Positions 19,346-29,079 of a DNA stretch of 64,000 nucleotides are shown piece by piece. Both the position numbers and the translations under genes were made by a program. A model generated the notes under the pieces. It was not told where the DNA came from. It was given only the letters and a program-made list of their open reading frames with translations, and did no database searches. This stretch comes from Pseudobacter ginsenosidimutans. Its GTDB lineage: Bacteria > Bacteroidota > Bacteroidia > Chitinophagales > Chitinophagaceae. Within the stretch, counting starts at the first letter, position 1; every line of letters begins with the position of its first letter. Location of the stretch: positions 2,976,001 through 3,040,000 of the forward strand of contig NZ_CP042431.1 of the NCBI RefSeq assembly GCF_007970185.1, written 5' to 3'.

Positions 19346-20275
19346 ATGAAAAATATATTCATAGCCGGATCACTTGCAGCCTTGCTTTTCGCTTCCTGCA
19401 AAAAGGATAAAGCGATCGGTCCGCCTGTAGAAATTAAACCGGATTATGCACTGCCCCAGGGCAATGCATCCACAACAGACAATAACAGGATCCAACAGCT
19501 CTTCAATAATTACGGATCCTATTTCCTGTACGTGTACACGCAGAAGGATTTCGAATGGACGCAGGCCACCAGCACCGGTAACTCAAGGATCGATACAGCT
19601 GTGCTCGCCAATCCGCAGTATGCAGGCCAGATGCTCGACTTCCTGGATGATGTATGGCTGAAGTTCCTGCCCGATGCATTCAAAAAGAAGGGCGGCATCC
19701 CTTATCGTGTATTCCTGGCCGATAGTATCCGTCAATACAGGACAGGCTATCCGCCGGGCATGGAATATCTCTACTCAGATATCAAGGTATCGGGTAAAGC
19801 CATCGGGTTTGCAGGAATGAATTCCGGACTGTCTGTTATGACGCCGGCACAGAAGCTGACCAAAAAGAACGCTATTACTGCAGCCGTTTGGAATTATTAT
19901 CTCGGTAATAATATCCTGGAGATCCCTGCTGCCTTTTACAATGTGAGCAACTATACGGCAGCGGCGCCCACAACCCCGCTGAATGCACTGAATCCCGCCA
20001 ACGTAGAGGCTTACCGTCAGAAGGGATTCCTGCCCAACTCTTACAATACAGTAACGCAGGCTCCTTTCGAGTGGCATAATGGCGCTTACTCCTGGACCAA
20101 CGCGAAATCGAATGATCTCAGCTCATTCATTTTCAACCTGACTCAGCGTACGGATGCACAGATGGCGCCTTATCTCACTTATCCGCTGATCAAACAGAAG
20201 TGGGATATCCTCGTGAATCATTTTCAGACAAAATATGGTATCGATGTGCGTGCTATAGGCAACGCTACCTACTAA
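19346..20275 (+). CDS. Lipoprotein resembling Peptidase_Mx1 but without HExxH
   Basis: A 309-residue lipoprotein (LLFASC, Cys18). Its layout follows the SusD-associated putative zinc metallopeptidase family (Peptidase_Mx1): a beta-rich N-terminal half with a hydrophobic helix near residues 177-192, then YRQKGFLPNSYN, and a C-terminal helix with IKQKWDILVNHFQTKYGID. At the place where family members carry HEFxH this protein has YYLGN (residues 184-188), so both zinc ligands and the catalytic Glu are missing, and the downstream E/D segment is also not conserved. I infer a non-catalytic binding protein on the cell surface. Family assignment is from pattern memory and moderately sure. Confidence 0.65.
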   Translation: MKNIFIAGSLAALLFASCKKDKAIGPPVEIKPDYALPQGNASTTDNNRIQQLFNNYGSYFLYVYTQKDFEWTQATSTGNSRIDTAVLANPQYAGQMLDFLDDVWLKFLPDAFKKKGGIPYRVFLADSIRQYRTGYPPGMEYLYSDIKVSGKAIGFAGMNSGLSVMTPAQKLTKKNAITAAVWNYYLGNNILEIPAAFYNVSNYTAAAPTTPLNALNPANVEAYRQKGFLPNSYNTVTQAPFEWHNGAYSWTNAKSNDLSSFIFNLTQRTDAQMAPYLTYPLIKQKWDILVNHFQTKYGIDVRAIGNATY

Positions 20276-20286
20276 TATCAACTATC

Positions 20287-20317
20287 AACTGTTCCTCCGC
20301 ATGGCGGGGGAACAGTT
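20287..20317 (+). terminator. Hairpin between lipoprotein and ABC genes, module 1
   Basis: A 14-bp stem, AACTGTTCCTCCGC (20287-20300) with GCGGGGGAACAGTT (20304-20317), one G-U wobble and a 3-base loop, 11 bases after the lipoprotein stop. The downstream tract is CCCAAAACTTT, not a clean T run. It is likely a partial terminator or processing site lowering expression of the downstream transporter genes. A second small hairpin, GTAAGC-GAAA-GCTTAC, lies at 20361-20376, 36 bases before the ABC start. Confidence 0.65.
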
Positions 20318-20412
20318 CCCAAAACTTTATTGCATAGTGAGGATCATCACTAAAAAAATTGTAAGCGAAAGCTTACCCAGGCATCTTTTTCCCAAAATCT
20401 AAAGTTGAATGA

Positions 20413-21342
20413 ATGGAAAATCCCATTGTTAAAGTAGAAAACCTGAGTCACCGCTATACTGCGCAGTGGGCCATCAGGGATATAAATTTCGAGATCCGCG
20501 ATAAAGGCGTTGTTGGCCTGCTGGGATCCAATGGCGCAGGGAAGTCTACCACCATGAATATCATCTGCGGAGTGCTCAAGCAAACCAAAGGCGAAGTGTT
20601 CATCAATGGCATCAATCTGAAGGATAAACCGGTGGAGGCTAAACGAAATATCGGTTTCATGCCTCAGAAACTCCCGCTGCACCTGGATTTTACAGTGGAA
20701 GAATACCTCACTTACTGTGCCGATCTCCGTATGATCGATAAGCACAAGGTAAAGGAGATGGTAGGCGCTGCGGCAGAAAGATGCGGTGTGGCGCATTTCC
20801 GCGGCAGACTCCTTCGCAATCTCTCCGGCGGTTATCAGCAGCGTGTAGGCATTGCCCAGGCCATTGTGCACAATCCAAAATTTGTGGTGCTGGATGAACC
20901 CACCAACGGCCTCGATCCCAACCAGATCCTGGAAGTGCGAAACCTCATCAAGGAGATCTCGCAGGACAGATCTGTTTTGCTTTCCACGCATATCCTCACT
21001 GAAGTACAGGCAACCTGCCAGGATATCAAAATGATCGAAGAAGGCAAGATCGTATTTGCCGGCACCATCGAAATGTTCGACAACTACATCGAACCGAATT
21101 CGCTTATCCTTAGTCTGGATACACCACCATTGCAGGATGAGCTCATGAAACTCGAAGGTGTTAAATCTGTGGAGCAGATGGCTTCTTACAAATTCAGACT
21201 GGGCTATGATGGCGATAAACGTACTGCCCAGAAGATCGCGGCAGCCAGCGTGAACAACGGCTGGGGCCTCATGGAAATGATGATCGAAAAAAGTTCACTC
21301 GATGCTGTGTTCGCCAGCCTGTCCAAGAAAAATCCAAATTAG
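20413..21342 (+). CDS. ABC transporter ATP-binding protein (module 1, GldA-like)
   Basis: Cytoplasmic ATPase for the permease encoded 21 bases downstream. The 309-residue protein has Walker A GSNGAGKST (residues 38-46), Q-loop Gln85 (FMPQ), signature LSGGY (137-141), Walker B FVVLDEPTNGLD (Asp161, Glu162) and H-loop STHIL. All catalytic motifs are intact. The C-terminal 90 residues form the GldA/NatA-type extension. It closely resembles the module 2 protein at 38584-39507, including long identical runs around Walker A and the signature. Paired with a GldF-GldG-like fusion, it is more likely an exporter than an importer (inference). Confidence 0.94.
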   Translation: MENPIVKVENLSHRYTAQWAIRDINFEIRDKGVVGLLGSNGAGKSTTMNIICGVLKQTKGEVFINGINLKDKPVEAKRNIGFMPQKLPLHLDFTVEEYLTYCADLRMIDKHKVKEMVGAAAERCGVAHFRGRLLRNLSGGYQQRVGIAQAIVHNPKFVVLDEPTNGLDPNQILEVRNLIKEISQDRSVLLSTHILTEVQATCQDIKMIEEGKIVFAGTIEMFDNYIEPNSLILSLDTPPLQDELMKLEGVKSVEQMASYKFRLGYDGDKRTAQKIAAASVNNGWGLMEMMIEKSSLDAVFASLSKKNPN

Positions 21343-21363
21343 AAAACTGATAAAAAGAAATAA

Positions 21364-23691
21364 ATGAGACGGATTTTAAAGATCGCGAAAGCGGAATTGT
21401 TCACCCTGTTCTATTCACCCATTGCCTGGATGATCCTGATCGTGTTTGCATTCCAGACTGGGATGACATTTGCTGAACTGCTGCAGGGCGTAGTACGCCA
21501 GAAGGATACCGGCTTCGGGAACTCATTCATCACTGCCGGCCTCTTTGGCGGACAGTTCGGTCTTCTCAATAAGGTGCAGGAATACCTTTACCTCTATATG
21601 CCACTGCTCACCATGGGCCTCATGAGCCGCGAGCTCAGCAGCGGCTCCATCAAACTGCTTTATTCCTCACCTGTTACCAGCACGCAGATCATCCTCGGCA
21701 AATTCAAAGCCATGATGGGTTTCAGTCTCATCCTGATGATCCCCTTGTTCATCTATACCATCATCAGTGGTGTAGTGGTAGAGAAATTCGACCTGCCCAG
21801 CGCCATCTCCGGATTGCTTGGCATCTACCTGCTGATGTGCGCTTACTCCGCCATCGGACTCTTCATGAGCTCACTCACTTCTTACCAGGTGGTGGCAGCG
21901 CTCGGTACACTGGTTGTACTGGCTGCATTAAGCTATATGAACAAGGTTTGGCAGGATATCGCTTTCGTACGCGATCTCACTTACTGGCTGAGCATTTCAG
22001 GTCGTACAACAGAAATGATCAATGGTCTCATCAACAGCGAAGATGTACTTTACTTCTTCATTGTGGTAAGCATGTTCCTGATGCTGAGCATCCTCAAATT
22101 GCAGGCCAACCGCACACATGCTTCCTTCTCCGTAGTATGGGGCAAATACTGCGGCGTAGTGCTGGCAACGGTTCTACTCGGATACGTTACGTCAAGGCCA
22201 GTGCTGATGGGCTACTACGATACAACAGCCACCAAACGCAATACACTTACGCCGAAAAGCCAGGATGTGATGAGCAAACTCGAAGGAGGACTTACCATCA
22301 CTACCTACGTGAACCTGCTGGACCGCGAATATTATCACGCCATCCCCAGCAAAGTGAACGAAGACCTCGAGCGATTCAAACAGTATATACGCTTCAAGCC
22401 TGAAACAAAAATGAAGTATGTATACTACTATGATAAGCCAAGCAACAATCCATGGGTAGACAATCGCTTCCCTAAAATGACACTGGCCGAGCAAGCCAAA
22501 GGCGTAGCTGATATGCGCGATCTCAACGTGGATATCTTCATGCCTCCTGCAGAACTGAAGAAGACGATCGATCTCACCGATGAAGGCAACACATTCGTGC
22601 GCCTCGTGGAAAGGGAGAATGGTCAGAAAGCATGGCTCCGTATCTATGACGACTTCATGAAGTTCCCCACCGAAGCGGAAGTGACTTCCGTATTCAAACG
22701 CATGGTGATGAAACTGCCGCGGGTCGGATTCCTGGCCGGACATGGAGAGCGCATCATCACTGGTGAAAAGATCAAAGATTATTCACTCTTCGCTTCCGCC
22801 AAAACTTTCCGCTATGCCCTCACCAACCAGGGCTGTGATGTGGAAACCCTCGATCTCAGCGGTAACAATGATATCCCGAAAGAAATGGATGTGATTGTAC
22901 TGGCCGATCTTAAGACAAGTCTTGATTCCGCACAGCAACGCAAGCTGGATGAGTATATCGCCAAAGGGGGCAACCTCATCATCGCAACGGAGCCCGGTAA
23001 TACTGTGATGGATTCACTCATGTCGCAATTCGGTGTGGGTACTATGCAGGGACAGCTGGTGCAGCCTAAAGAAGAAGTGCTGGCCAATATCGTACTCACC
23101 AGGCCAACCACTGAAGGCATCGCTCTCAATGAGCATTTCAAATTCCTCAACGAAAGAAGGTTATTCGTGGGTATGACGGGCGCAGCCAGCCTGGTACAAA
23201 CTGCCGATAAGGGATTCAAGGTGGAGCCCATCCTCCGTACGGATTCCATCAAGCTCTATGCAGTGCCCGATACTTTCGCAACCTGGAATGAAAAAGAGAC
23301 CATCGATTTCATGAACGATTCACCTCGTGTGAACAATGCAATAGGTGAAGTAGTGAAACAGCATATTACTGCAATGGCTGCGTCCAGGAAAGTGGGAGCC
23401 AAGGAGCAGCGAGTTATCATCCTCGGAGATGCAGACTGCATCAGCAACGGAGGCATGCGTCCGCAGACAAGAAGGTTCCAGACTTCCAACTTCACGCTCA
23501 TTCCCGGAATGTTCAACTGGTTGTCTTACGGCAATGTTCCTGTGGATGTGAGCAGGCCGCCTTCTCCTGATAATGATATCGATCTTACAAAGAACGGCGC
23601 CAAGCGGATCAAGTATTCATTGATGTGGGTGATCCCGGGTATTGTTCTGGCGGCCAGCACCATCCTGCTGATCAGAAGAAAAAGGAAATAA
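21364..23691 (+). CDS. GldF-GldG-like fused ABC permease / auxiliary protein (module 1)
   Basis: A 775-residue inner-membrane protein. The N-terminal 280 residues resemble an ABC-2 permease (GldF-like): about six membrane segments, with MGLMSRELSSGSIKLLYSSP between them and a seventh segment before TSRPVLMGYYD. The remainder is a large extracytoplasmic GldG-like domain (ABC_transp_aux type) with FLAGHGER, a DVIVLADLKTSL segment and IILGDADCISN, ending in a membrane segment (MWVIPGIVLAASTILLI) and RRKRK. In gliding bacteria GldF and GldG are separate; here they are one chain. The next gene starts 15 bases later. Confidence 0.9.
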   Translation: MRRILKIAKAELFTLFYSPIAWMILIVFAFQTGMTFAELLQGVVRQKDTGFGNSFITAGLFGGQFGLLNKVQEYLYLYMPLLTMGLMSRELSSGSIKLLYSSPVTSTQIILGKFKAMMGFSLILMIPLFIYTIISGVVVEKFDLPSAISGLLGIYLLMCAYSAIGLFMSSLTSYQVVAALGTLVVLAALSYMNKVWQDIAFVRDLTYWLSISGRTTEMINGLINSEDVLYFFIVVSMFLMLSILKLQANRTHASFSVVWGKYCGVVLATVLLGYVTSRPVLMGYYDTTATKRNTLTPKSQDVMSKLEGGLTITTYVNLLDREYYHAIPSKVNEDLERFKQYIRFKPETKMKYVYYYDKPSNNPWVDNRFPKMTLAEQAKGVADMRDLNVDIFMPPAELKKTIDLTDEGNTFVRLVERENGQKAWLRIYDDFMKFPTEAEVTSVFKRMVMKLPRVGFLAGHGERIITGEKIKDYSLFASAKTFRYALTNQGCDVETLDLSGNNDIPKEMDVIVLADLKTSLDSAQQRKLDEYIAKGGNLIIATEPGNTVMDSLMSQFGVGTMQGQLVQPKEEVLANIVLTRPTTEGIALNEHFKFLNERRLFVGMTGAASLVQTADKGFKVEPILRTDSIKLYAVPDTFATWNEKETIDFMNDSPRVNNAIGEVVKQHITAMAASRKVGAKEQRVIILGDADCISNGGMRPQTRRFQTSNFTLIPGMFNWLSYGNVPVDVSRPPSPDNDIDLTKNGAKRIKYSLMWVIPGIVLAASTILLIRRKRK

Positions 23692-23706
23692 TTAAAAACG
23701 AAGTGC

Positions 23707-25053
23707 ATGAGCCTCATCACCGATAAACAAACGCTCGACGATCTGAATATTTTCGGAAAGAGAGGAGCGAACGCGATCTACAATATTTTCAACCGCGCCT
23801 TCACCCGTGGGGGCGCGGAATTGCTGGAGGAAATTTTCCGCCGCCCGATCGCTGATATGGATGCCATCAACCAGCGCAGCGCTACCATCCGCTTCTTTGC
23901 ATCATCATCAATCCCTTTCCCGTTCGAGAACGAATGGTTCGATGCAGCGGAACATTACCTTCAGCAAACCGATAACAGGAGCATGCTCAGCGAGACCGAG
24001 AACACAATCGGCAGAAAATTCAACCAGCTGATCTCGGCAGATACTGAGCTGAAGGAAATTCAGAAAAGTGTGACAGCCCTTGTTCAAATCCTGCGTAAAA
24101 CGGATGAGCTGTTGAAGGAGATCAACCCGAAAGCGGCCGGAACACCCTATGCTACTGAGTTGCAGCAGATACAGCAAATTATGCATGCACCTGAGCTGCA
24201 GCCTGCGCTGCAGGAATCCGCGCCGCAAAAACTGCCCTTCAACAAGCTGGCTGAATTCGACAAGCTGCTCCGTTTCAAACAGCGCAATAACCTGCTGAAA
24301 TTGCTGGCGCATATCTATCAGCTGGATGTATACATGGCTGTTGCGCGTGTTGCGGTGGAAAAGAAATTCGCGTTCCCTGTGGCAAAGAAGAAAGAAGAGC
24401 AGATGGTTGTGCTGGAAGATTTCTATCATCCGGCACTTCAAAACCCGGTGGTGAACAGCCTTACCATTACACCACAGAGCAATATCCTTTTTCTCACCGG
24501 GGCCAATATGGCAGGCAAATCCACTTTCATGAAATCACTGGGAGTGGCCATGTTCCTGGCGCATATGGGATTTCCGGTACCTGCTTCACGCATGGAATTC
24601 TCTGTACGTGATGGAATATTCACTACCATCAATCTGCCGGATAACCTGGCGCAGGGCGCCAGCCATTTCTATGCGGAAGTGCTGCGCATCAAATCCGTGG
24701 CGGCTGAGCTGAGTAAAGACAAATATCTCTTCGTGATCTTCGATGAGCTTTTCCGCGGCACCAATGTGAAGGACGCCTATGAAGCCACAGTGGCCATCAC
24801 ATCGGCTATTGCCAGAAGAAAGAACTGCATGTTCGTGGTGAGCACGCATATCATCGAAGCAGGAGCAGTGCTTCGGGAAAAATGTAAGAATATAAACTTC
24901 ATTTACCTGCCTACCTTGATGGAAGGTAACAGGCCCGTATATACGCATAAGCTGGCATCGGGTATCACATCAGACAGGCATGGGATGGTGATCATCCGCA
25001 ACGAAGGGATCCTGGATATTCTTACAAAGAAAAAAGCGGAGGCAACAGCATGA
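23707..25053 (+). CDS. MutS-like ATPase, A-type (module 1)
   Basis: A 448-residue cytoplasmic protein made of the MutS core/lever region (TRGGAELLEEIFRRPIADMDAINQRS near residues 33-58) and the C-terminal MutS ATPase. Walker A is GANMAGKST (from residue 265), Walker B VIFDELFRGTN, and the H-loop STHIIEAG. It lacks the MutS N-terminal mismatch-binding domain (no Phe-x-Glu), the connector domain and the Smr domain of MutS2. It starts with KQTLDDLNIFGK and ends with HGMVIIRNEGILDIL, features shared by all four such proteins here. It overlaps the next gene by 4 bases (ATGA). I infer that it pairs with that product as a heterodimer. Confidence 0.9.
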   Translation: MSLITDKQTLDDLNIFGKRGANAIYNIFNRAFTRGGAELLEEIFRRPIADMDAINQRSATIRFFASSSIPFPFENEWFDAAEHYLQQTDNRSMLSETENTIGRKFNQLISADTELKEIQKSVTALVQILRKTDELLKEINPKAAGTPYATELQQIQQIMHAPELQPALQESAPQKLPFNKLAEFDKLLRFKQRNNLLKLLAHIYQLDVYMAVARVAVEKKFAFPVAKKKEEQMVVLEDFYHPALQNPVVNSLTITPQSNILFLTGANMAGKSTFMKSLGVAMFLAHMGFPVPASRMEFSVRDGIFTTINLPDNLAQGASHFYAEVLRIKSVAAELSKDKYLFVIFDELFRGTNVKDAYEATVAITSAIARRKNCMFVVSTHIIEAGAVLREKCKNINFIYLPTLMEGNRPVYTHKLASGITSDRHGMVIIRNEGILDILTKKKAEATA

Positions 25054-26369
25054 ACTTCATAGCCGATAATCAAACACTGGAAGACCTGGCACTGCTGGGT
25101 AAATTCAATCCCAATTCAGTTTTCAGCATCTTCAATAAAGTGAAAACAAGGGGAGGGGAAAAATTGCTGGACAGGATGTTCCGCAATCCAATGACCGATG
25201 CGGCTTCCATCAATGCGAGGAGTAATGCATTCCGGTATTATTACAATAATAATATTTTGCTTCCTGTAAGCGGTGAGCTGGTGGAAAAGCTGGAAGCCTA
25301 CCTGGATGAAGCCCGCGGCGGTTCTTACATGAGTAATCTCTGGACCAGCATGCGGAAAAAAGTGATGGCTTCGCTCGTAAAAGACGAAAGCTATGGTCGC
25401 ATTGAAGCGGGGGTGCAACACTGTATCCAGTTCTTGCAGCAATCAAAGAAACTCTTGCAGGAGCTGGAGCAACTGAAGAAAAAAGAAAAAGCGCCATGGA
25501 AGGAATGGGCTGATACATTGCGCAGCATCACTGGTCATAGTTCATTGAGTGATATGCCTGATGGGAATGGTCAACTCAGCCTGATGCAGGTATCCAAACT
25601 GCATCACCTGTTTGGTCAAACGCTTCGTGAAGCAATACAACAGTTGCTGGAGCTCACCTATGAGCTGGACCTGATGGTTACTGTGGCAGATGTAGCGCGT
25701 GCGCGTCAATTCAATTTTGCAGTAGCAGAAGATGGAGATCTTGCTGTTCTCGATGTTCAGGATCTGAGGCACCCATCGTTGAAACAGGCTGTTCCCAATC
25801 ATCTCCACTTCGATACGTCGGGCAATTCCCTGTTCCTTACCGGCGCCAATATGGCCGGTAAATCAACACTGATGAAATCGGCGGGTATTGCAGTATACCT
25901 GGCGCATATGGGATTTCCTTTGGCCTGTTCCTCCATGCGCTTCACCGTTATGGACGGATTGTATTCATCCGTGAATGTGCCGGATGATCTCAATAAAGGC
26001 TATAGCCATTTTTATGCGGAAGTGCTTCGCGTGAAAACTGTAGCGGCAGAAGTGGCTTCAGAGAAAAAGCTCTTCGTGATCTTCGATGAGCTGTTCAAGG
26101 GAACGAATGTGAAAGATGCTTATGACGCCACACTGGCTGTAACAGCAGCTTTCGCTTCATTCCGGAAATCATTCTTCATTATCTCAACACATATCATTGA
26201 AGTGGGAGAGGAACTGATGCGCAGTGATGATAGTATCCGATTTGTGTTCCTGCCAACCGTGATGCAGGGAACAGTACCAACCTACACTTATACTTTACAG
26301 AAAGGTATCACAGAAGACAGACAGGGTATGATCATCCTCGAAAATGAAGGTATCCTTGAAATGTTGTAA
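25050..26369 (+). CDS. MutS-like ATPase, B-type (module 1)
   Basis: A 439-residue paralogue of the upstream protein. It has TRGGEKLLDRMFRNPMTD (core domain), Walker A GANMAGKST at residue 265, Walker B VIFDELFKGTN and H-loop STHIIEVG. Clade markers distinguish it from the A-type: FKGTN instead of FRGTN, DRQGM instead of DRHGM, and GYSHFYAEV instead of GASHFYAEV. The module 2 B-type (43174-44487) has the same markers. It has no mismatch-recognition domain. It is translationally coupled to the A-type gene by the ATGA overlap and is the last gene of module 1. Its function is unknown; mismatch repair is unlikely. Confidence 0.9.
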   Translation: MNFIADNQTLEDLALLGKFNPNSVFSIFNKVKTRGGEKLLDRMFRNPMTDAASINARSNAFRYYYNNNILLPVSGELVEKLEAYLDEARGGSYMSNLWTSMRKKVMASLVKDESYGRIEAGVQHCIQFLQQSKKLLQELEQLKKKEKAPWKEWADTLRSITGHSSLSDMPDGNGQLSLMQVSKLHHLFGQTLREAIQQLLELTYELDLMVTVADVARARQFNFAVAEDGDLAVLDVQDLRHPSLKQAVPNHLHFDTSGNSLFLTGANMAGKSTLMKSAGIAVYLAHMGFPLACSSMRFTVMDGLYSSVNVPDDLNKGYSHFYAEVLRVKTVAAEVASEKKLFVIFDELFKGTNVKDAYDATLAVTAAFASFRKSFFIISTHIIEVGEELMRSDDSIRFVFLPTVMQGTVPTYTYTLQKGITEDRQGMIILENEGILEML

Positions 26370-26393
26370 AGCCATGAATGAATAGTCCGACCC

Positions 26394-26453
26394 TTTGCAG
26401 TGAAGCCAGGGAGCAGCATCATCCCGTTTAATACTGCTCCCGGCACCTGCAAA
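26394..26453. terminator. Nested inverted repeat between convergent genes
   Basis: Inner arms GGGAGCAG (26409-26416) and CTGCTCCC (26434-26441) lie within outer arms TTTGCAG (26394-26400) and CTGCAAA (26447-26453). It is located between the convergent ends of module 1 and the DUF5686 gene. No clear T-tract, so a bidirectional terminator is plausible but unproven. Confidence 0.5.
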
Positions 26454-26459
26454 TAATTC

Positions 26460-29000
26460 CTATTTGAATTGGAAAGCTCCGCCCAGCAATCCTCCTAAGC
26501 CCAGTCGCAATGCCACCTGTCCCTTGTTGCCATTCAGGTAAGAGCCTACCACATCTACGCGCAGCACTTTGAAAATATTCTCGAGTCCGGCAAATACTTC
26601 CACGTAGTTATTATCCTTGTTCACAAAAAAGGCATTGCCACCACCTACAAGATGCCAGTTCAGTTTTTTGAATAATGGAATCTTATTGGTGAGCATTCCA
26701 TTGAAATGATGTTCGAGGTGCGCGGCAGCATAAAATGAAGCAGTAGTACTGTTGAGATAATACGGAGCCAGTTGGAAACTGTTCAGGTACTCACTGGCAA
26801 AAAGCAATTGGTTGCCATTGAAGTGCTGGTAATCCTGGATCGGCACTTTGTTGTCATTGATAAATCCGCCAATGGATACACGGTATTTCATTAATCCACG
26901 CAGTTTGAAATTCACATCATCGGACACAGAGAATTTCCATTTATCGAAATCCACATCACTGCCCAATACTTTGTCGATGCCCTTGTGATAAGCCAATGTC
27001 AGCAATGGATACTTCGATCCGATGGCCACTTTCCTGGTAGGGTACTCGATGAACTGCTGTCCGGGCCTGTATTCCAGCTGGATCCTCGCAATCACTGCCT
27101 GGTGTTGCGTGAACTGGCCGAGCATTTGTTCGAAAGGATAGTTGGGAGTAAAGATCTTGTCCTTGTCTTTAAAAATGGAGAAGTCGCTAGTGTTGTCCAG
27201 TGGAAGACGGTCTTCATATAATACTCCGGCAGTGATGCGCAGGTCATTGTCGAACCGCTTATTGTATACCAGTTCACCGAAATAATTCTCATAGATCTTC
27301 ATATAATTCCGGCGATCAAATAAAGTATACACACTATTGAACAGAGGCCAGATAGGATTTGCCTGGTTGAACTGGCTTACCCGCTTACCACCATTGAGTG
27401 TCCAGGAGCTGTTTTCGGCTGTAAGTCCTGTTCCATCTCTTTCCATTTTCCTTTTTGCAAATTGAAGGGTACCCCAGGCGTTCAGGTGAGAATTGCTGAA
27501 CCCGTAACGGAGATTGGGCGTGAATGAGGTCGTGTTCCCCGCTTTTGGCCACCAGCGGCGATAAGTGGCGCTGGCGCCAACCACCAGACCTTCTACCGTA
27601 TTGTATTGGATCTGCTTCAGCAAGGGCTTCCAGGTGATATCTGAAGGACGTTCCTTATTGAAATTGGAAAAGCGTAGTCCGTCTGTCCAAAGTATTTTGC
27701 CAACAGTGATCCTTCCTTGTTTTCTGCGCATGGAGTCGATATAGGCTTTTGACCAGGCCGAATCACTGCGATAAGCATGCAGGCTGTCTTTGATCCTGTA
27801 ATCCTTTATTTCTTCCGGTTCCAGGGCAACCGGGCGGATGGAATCCCAATAAGTTTTTGATTTCTTATTGATGCTGGTATCATAACGGACGATCACATTA
27901 TTGAAATAATTGCGCTTGAACTCCGGCGTTAGTTCGTATTTGTTGTAAACATTGAGGAAAGTACCGGTGGCATCGATGCCGAACTGGTTGAAGGTAAAGT
28001 ATACAACCTGATCTTTCGTCTGCCAAATATCTTTTGCAACCGGTACATGGATCTGCCGGATCACCATGGTGTCCAGTATCTCCAGCTGCGACTGTTTGGT
28101 GAGGGTAAGCTCCAGGCTATGAATGCGCCAGTCGCCTTCCGTGATATTGATGGTACCTGCAAATAATGGTTCATATTTCCTGCGTGGGATCACTTTGATC
28201 TGGTTCACTTCTTTTCCATCTTCCCAATATGATCCCAGGTACTGGTATTTGTAATAATTCAAAGCCGCGTCCGCAATGGGCGAAACAAACCCCCGGGGAT
28301 TGAGCTGGTTGGTCAGAACGTTTACATTATTGTTGTAAAAATTAATGAAAGTGGGGAAATTGAAACCATAACCTCCCGAGCCGCTTTCGCGGCCTGATAA
28401 TACTTCCAGTTTTATCCTTCCAGGTTTCCGGTAAGCGATCTTTGTAAGGGATTCGGAAAGAAAGATCACGCCCTTGCCGGCAGAGTCAACGCCCATATCC
28501 TGTTTGTCTTCGTCCTTTATTTTCTGTCCGAATACCTTCCTGGGCAGCTTGCGGGTCTTCATCAGTGTTTTGATATAAGCTTCGCAGGTGAAGGAATCGA
28601 GGGGAGCGAGATAGTCTTTTCGTTTGCGGATGGCATTGCGGATGATCTCGTATGCCGGGTCTTCAGCATTTGCCCTAACCACTACTTCGTTCATGGTGGT
28701 TTGCTGCACTGCCAGCGTAAAATCGACAGAAACAGTACTGTTGCCGGCTCCTGCGCTAACTGTTTTCTCTACGCGTGTATAGCCTATGTATTGGCATACC
28801 ACGGTATAATTCCCGGGGTCGAGCTCCAGGAAGTAGACACCCTGGTTATTGGTGGTAGTGCCCTGGGTTGAGCCTTTGATGAAAACTGATGCGTAAGGAA
28901 GGATCTCGCCTTTTTCATTGGTAACCCTGCCGGTTATGCGCCCGGCCCGGGAAGAAAGAAAGCATAGGAAGAGGAGGGAAAGCAGTAAAGTTTGTTTCAT
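26460..29000 (-). CDS. DUF5686 outer-membrane protein with carboxypeptidase-regulatory-like domain
   Basis: An 846-residue protein with a signal peptide (MKQTLLLSLLFLCFLSSRA), an N-terminal CarboxypepD_reg-like domain (GRVTNEKGEILPYASVFIKG, about residues 23-110), then a helical segment (YEIIRNAIRKRKDYLAPLDSFTCEAYIKT) characteristic of DUF5686. A long beta-rich C-terminal half is consistent with an outer-membrane barrel, ending in QFK. Function is unknown; the family is widespread in Bacteroidota and not restricted to Sus loci. It sits between the two modules on the opposite strand. Confidence 0.88.
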   Translation of the reverse strand: MKQTLLLSLLFLCFLSSRAGRITGRVTNEKGEILPYASVFIKGSTQGTTTNNQGVYFLELDPGNYTVVCQYIGYTRVEKTVSAGAGNSTVSVDFTLAVQQTTMNEVVVRANAEDPAYEIIRNAIRKRKDYLAPLDSFTCEAYIKTLMKTRKLPRKVFGQKIKDEDKQDMGVDSAGKGVIFLSESLTKIAYRKPGRIKLEVLSGRESGSGGYGFNFPTFINFYNNNVNVLTNQLNPRGFVSPIADAALNYYKYQYLGSYWEDGKEVNQIKVIPRRKYEPLFAGTINITEGDWRIHSLELTLTKQSQLEILDTMVIRQIHVPVAKDIWQTKDQVVYFTFNQFGIDATGTFLNVYNKYELTPEFKRNYFNNVIVRYDTSINKKSKTYWDSIRPVALEPEEIKDYRIKDSLHAYRSDSAWSKAYIDSMRRKQGRITVGKILWTDGLRFSNFNKERPSDITWKPLLKQIQYNTVEGLVVGASATYRRWWPKAGNTTSFTPNLRYGFSNSHLNAWGTLQFAKRKMERDGTGLTAENSSWTLNGGKRVSQFNQANPIWPLFNSVYTLFDRRNYMKIYENYFGELVYNKRFDNDLRITAGVLYEDRLPLDNTSDFSIFKDKDKIFTPNYPFEQMLGQFTQHQAVIARIQLEYRPGQQFIEYPTRKVAIGSKYPLLTLAYHKGIDKVLGSDVDFDKWKFSVSDDVNFKLRGLMKYRVSIGGFINDNKVPIQDYQHFNGNQLLFASEYLNSFQLAPYYLNSTTASFYAAAHLEHHFNGMLTNKIPLFKKLNWHLVGGGNAFFVNKDNNYVEVFAGLENIFKVLRVDVVGSYLNGNKGQVALRLGLGGLLGGAFQFK

Positions 29001-29079
29001 GGAGGCATGATACGGAATTGTATGCTGAAAGTTACAGCCTCCCCTGTTAAAAGTTTTTGAAAGGGTAGAGCCGGAATGG

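Noticed and set aside
20276-20412. Possible small peptide or RiPP precursor between the lipoprotein and ABC genes
   Set aside because: No open frame with a start and plausible length; the gap is occupied by two hairpins. The equivalent gap at 38476-38583 also has none.
23707-26369. Reading the MutS-like genes as mismatch repair mutS
   Set aside because: No mismatch-recognition or connector domain, half the length of MutS, two overlapping copies beside an ABC transporter.
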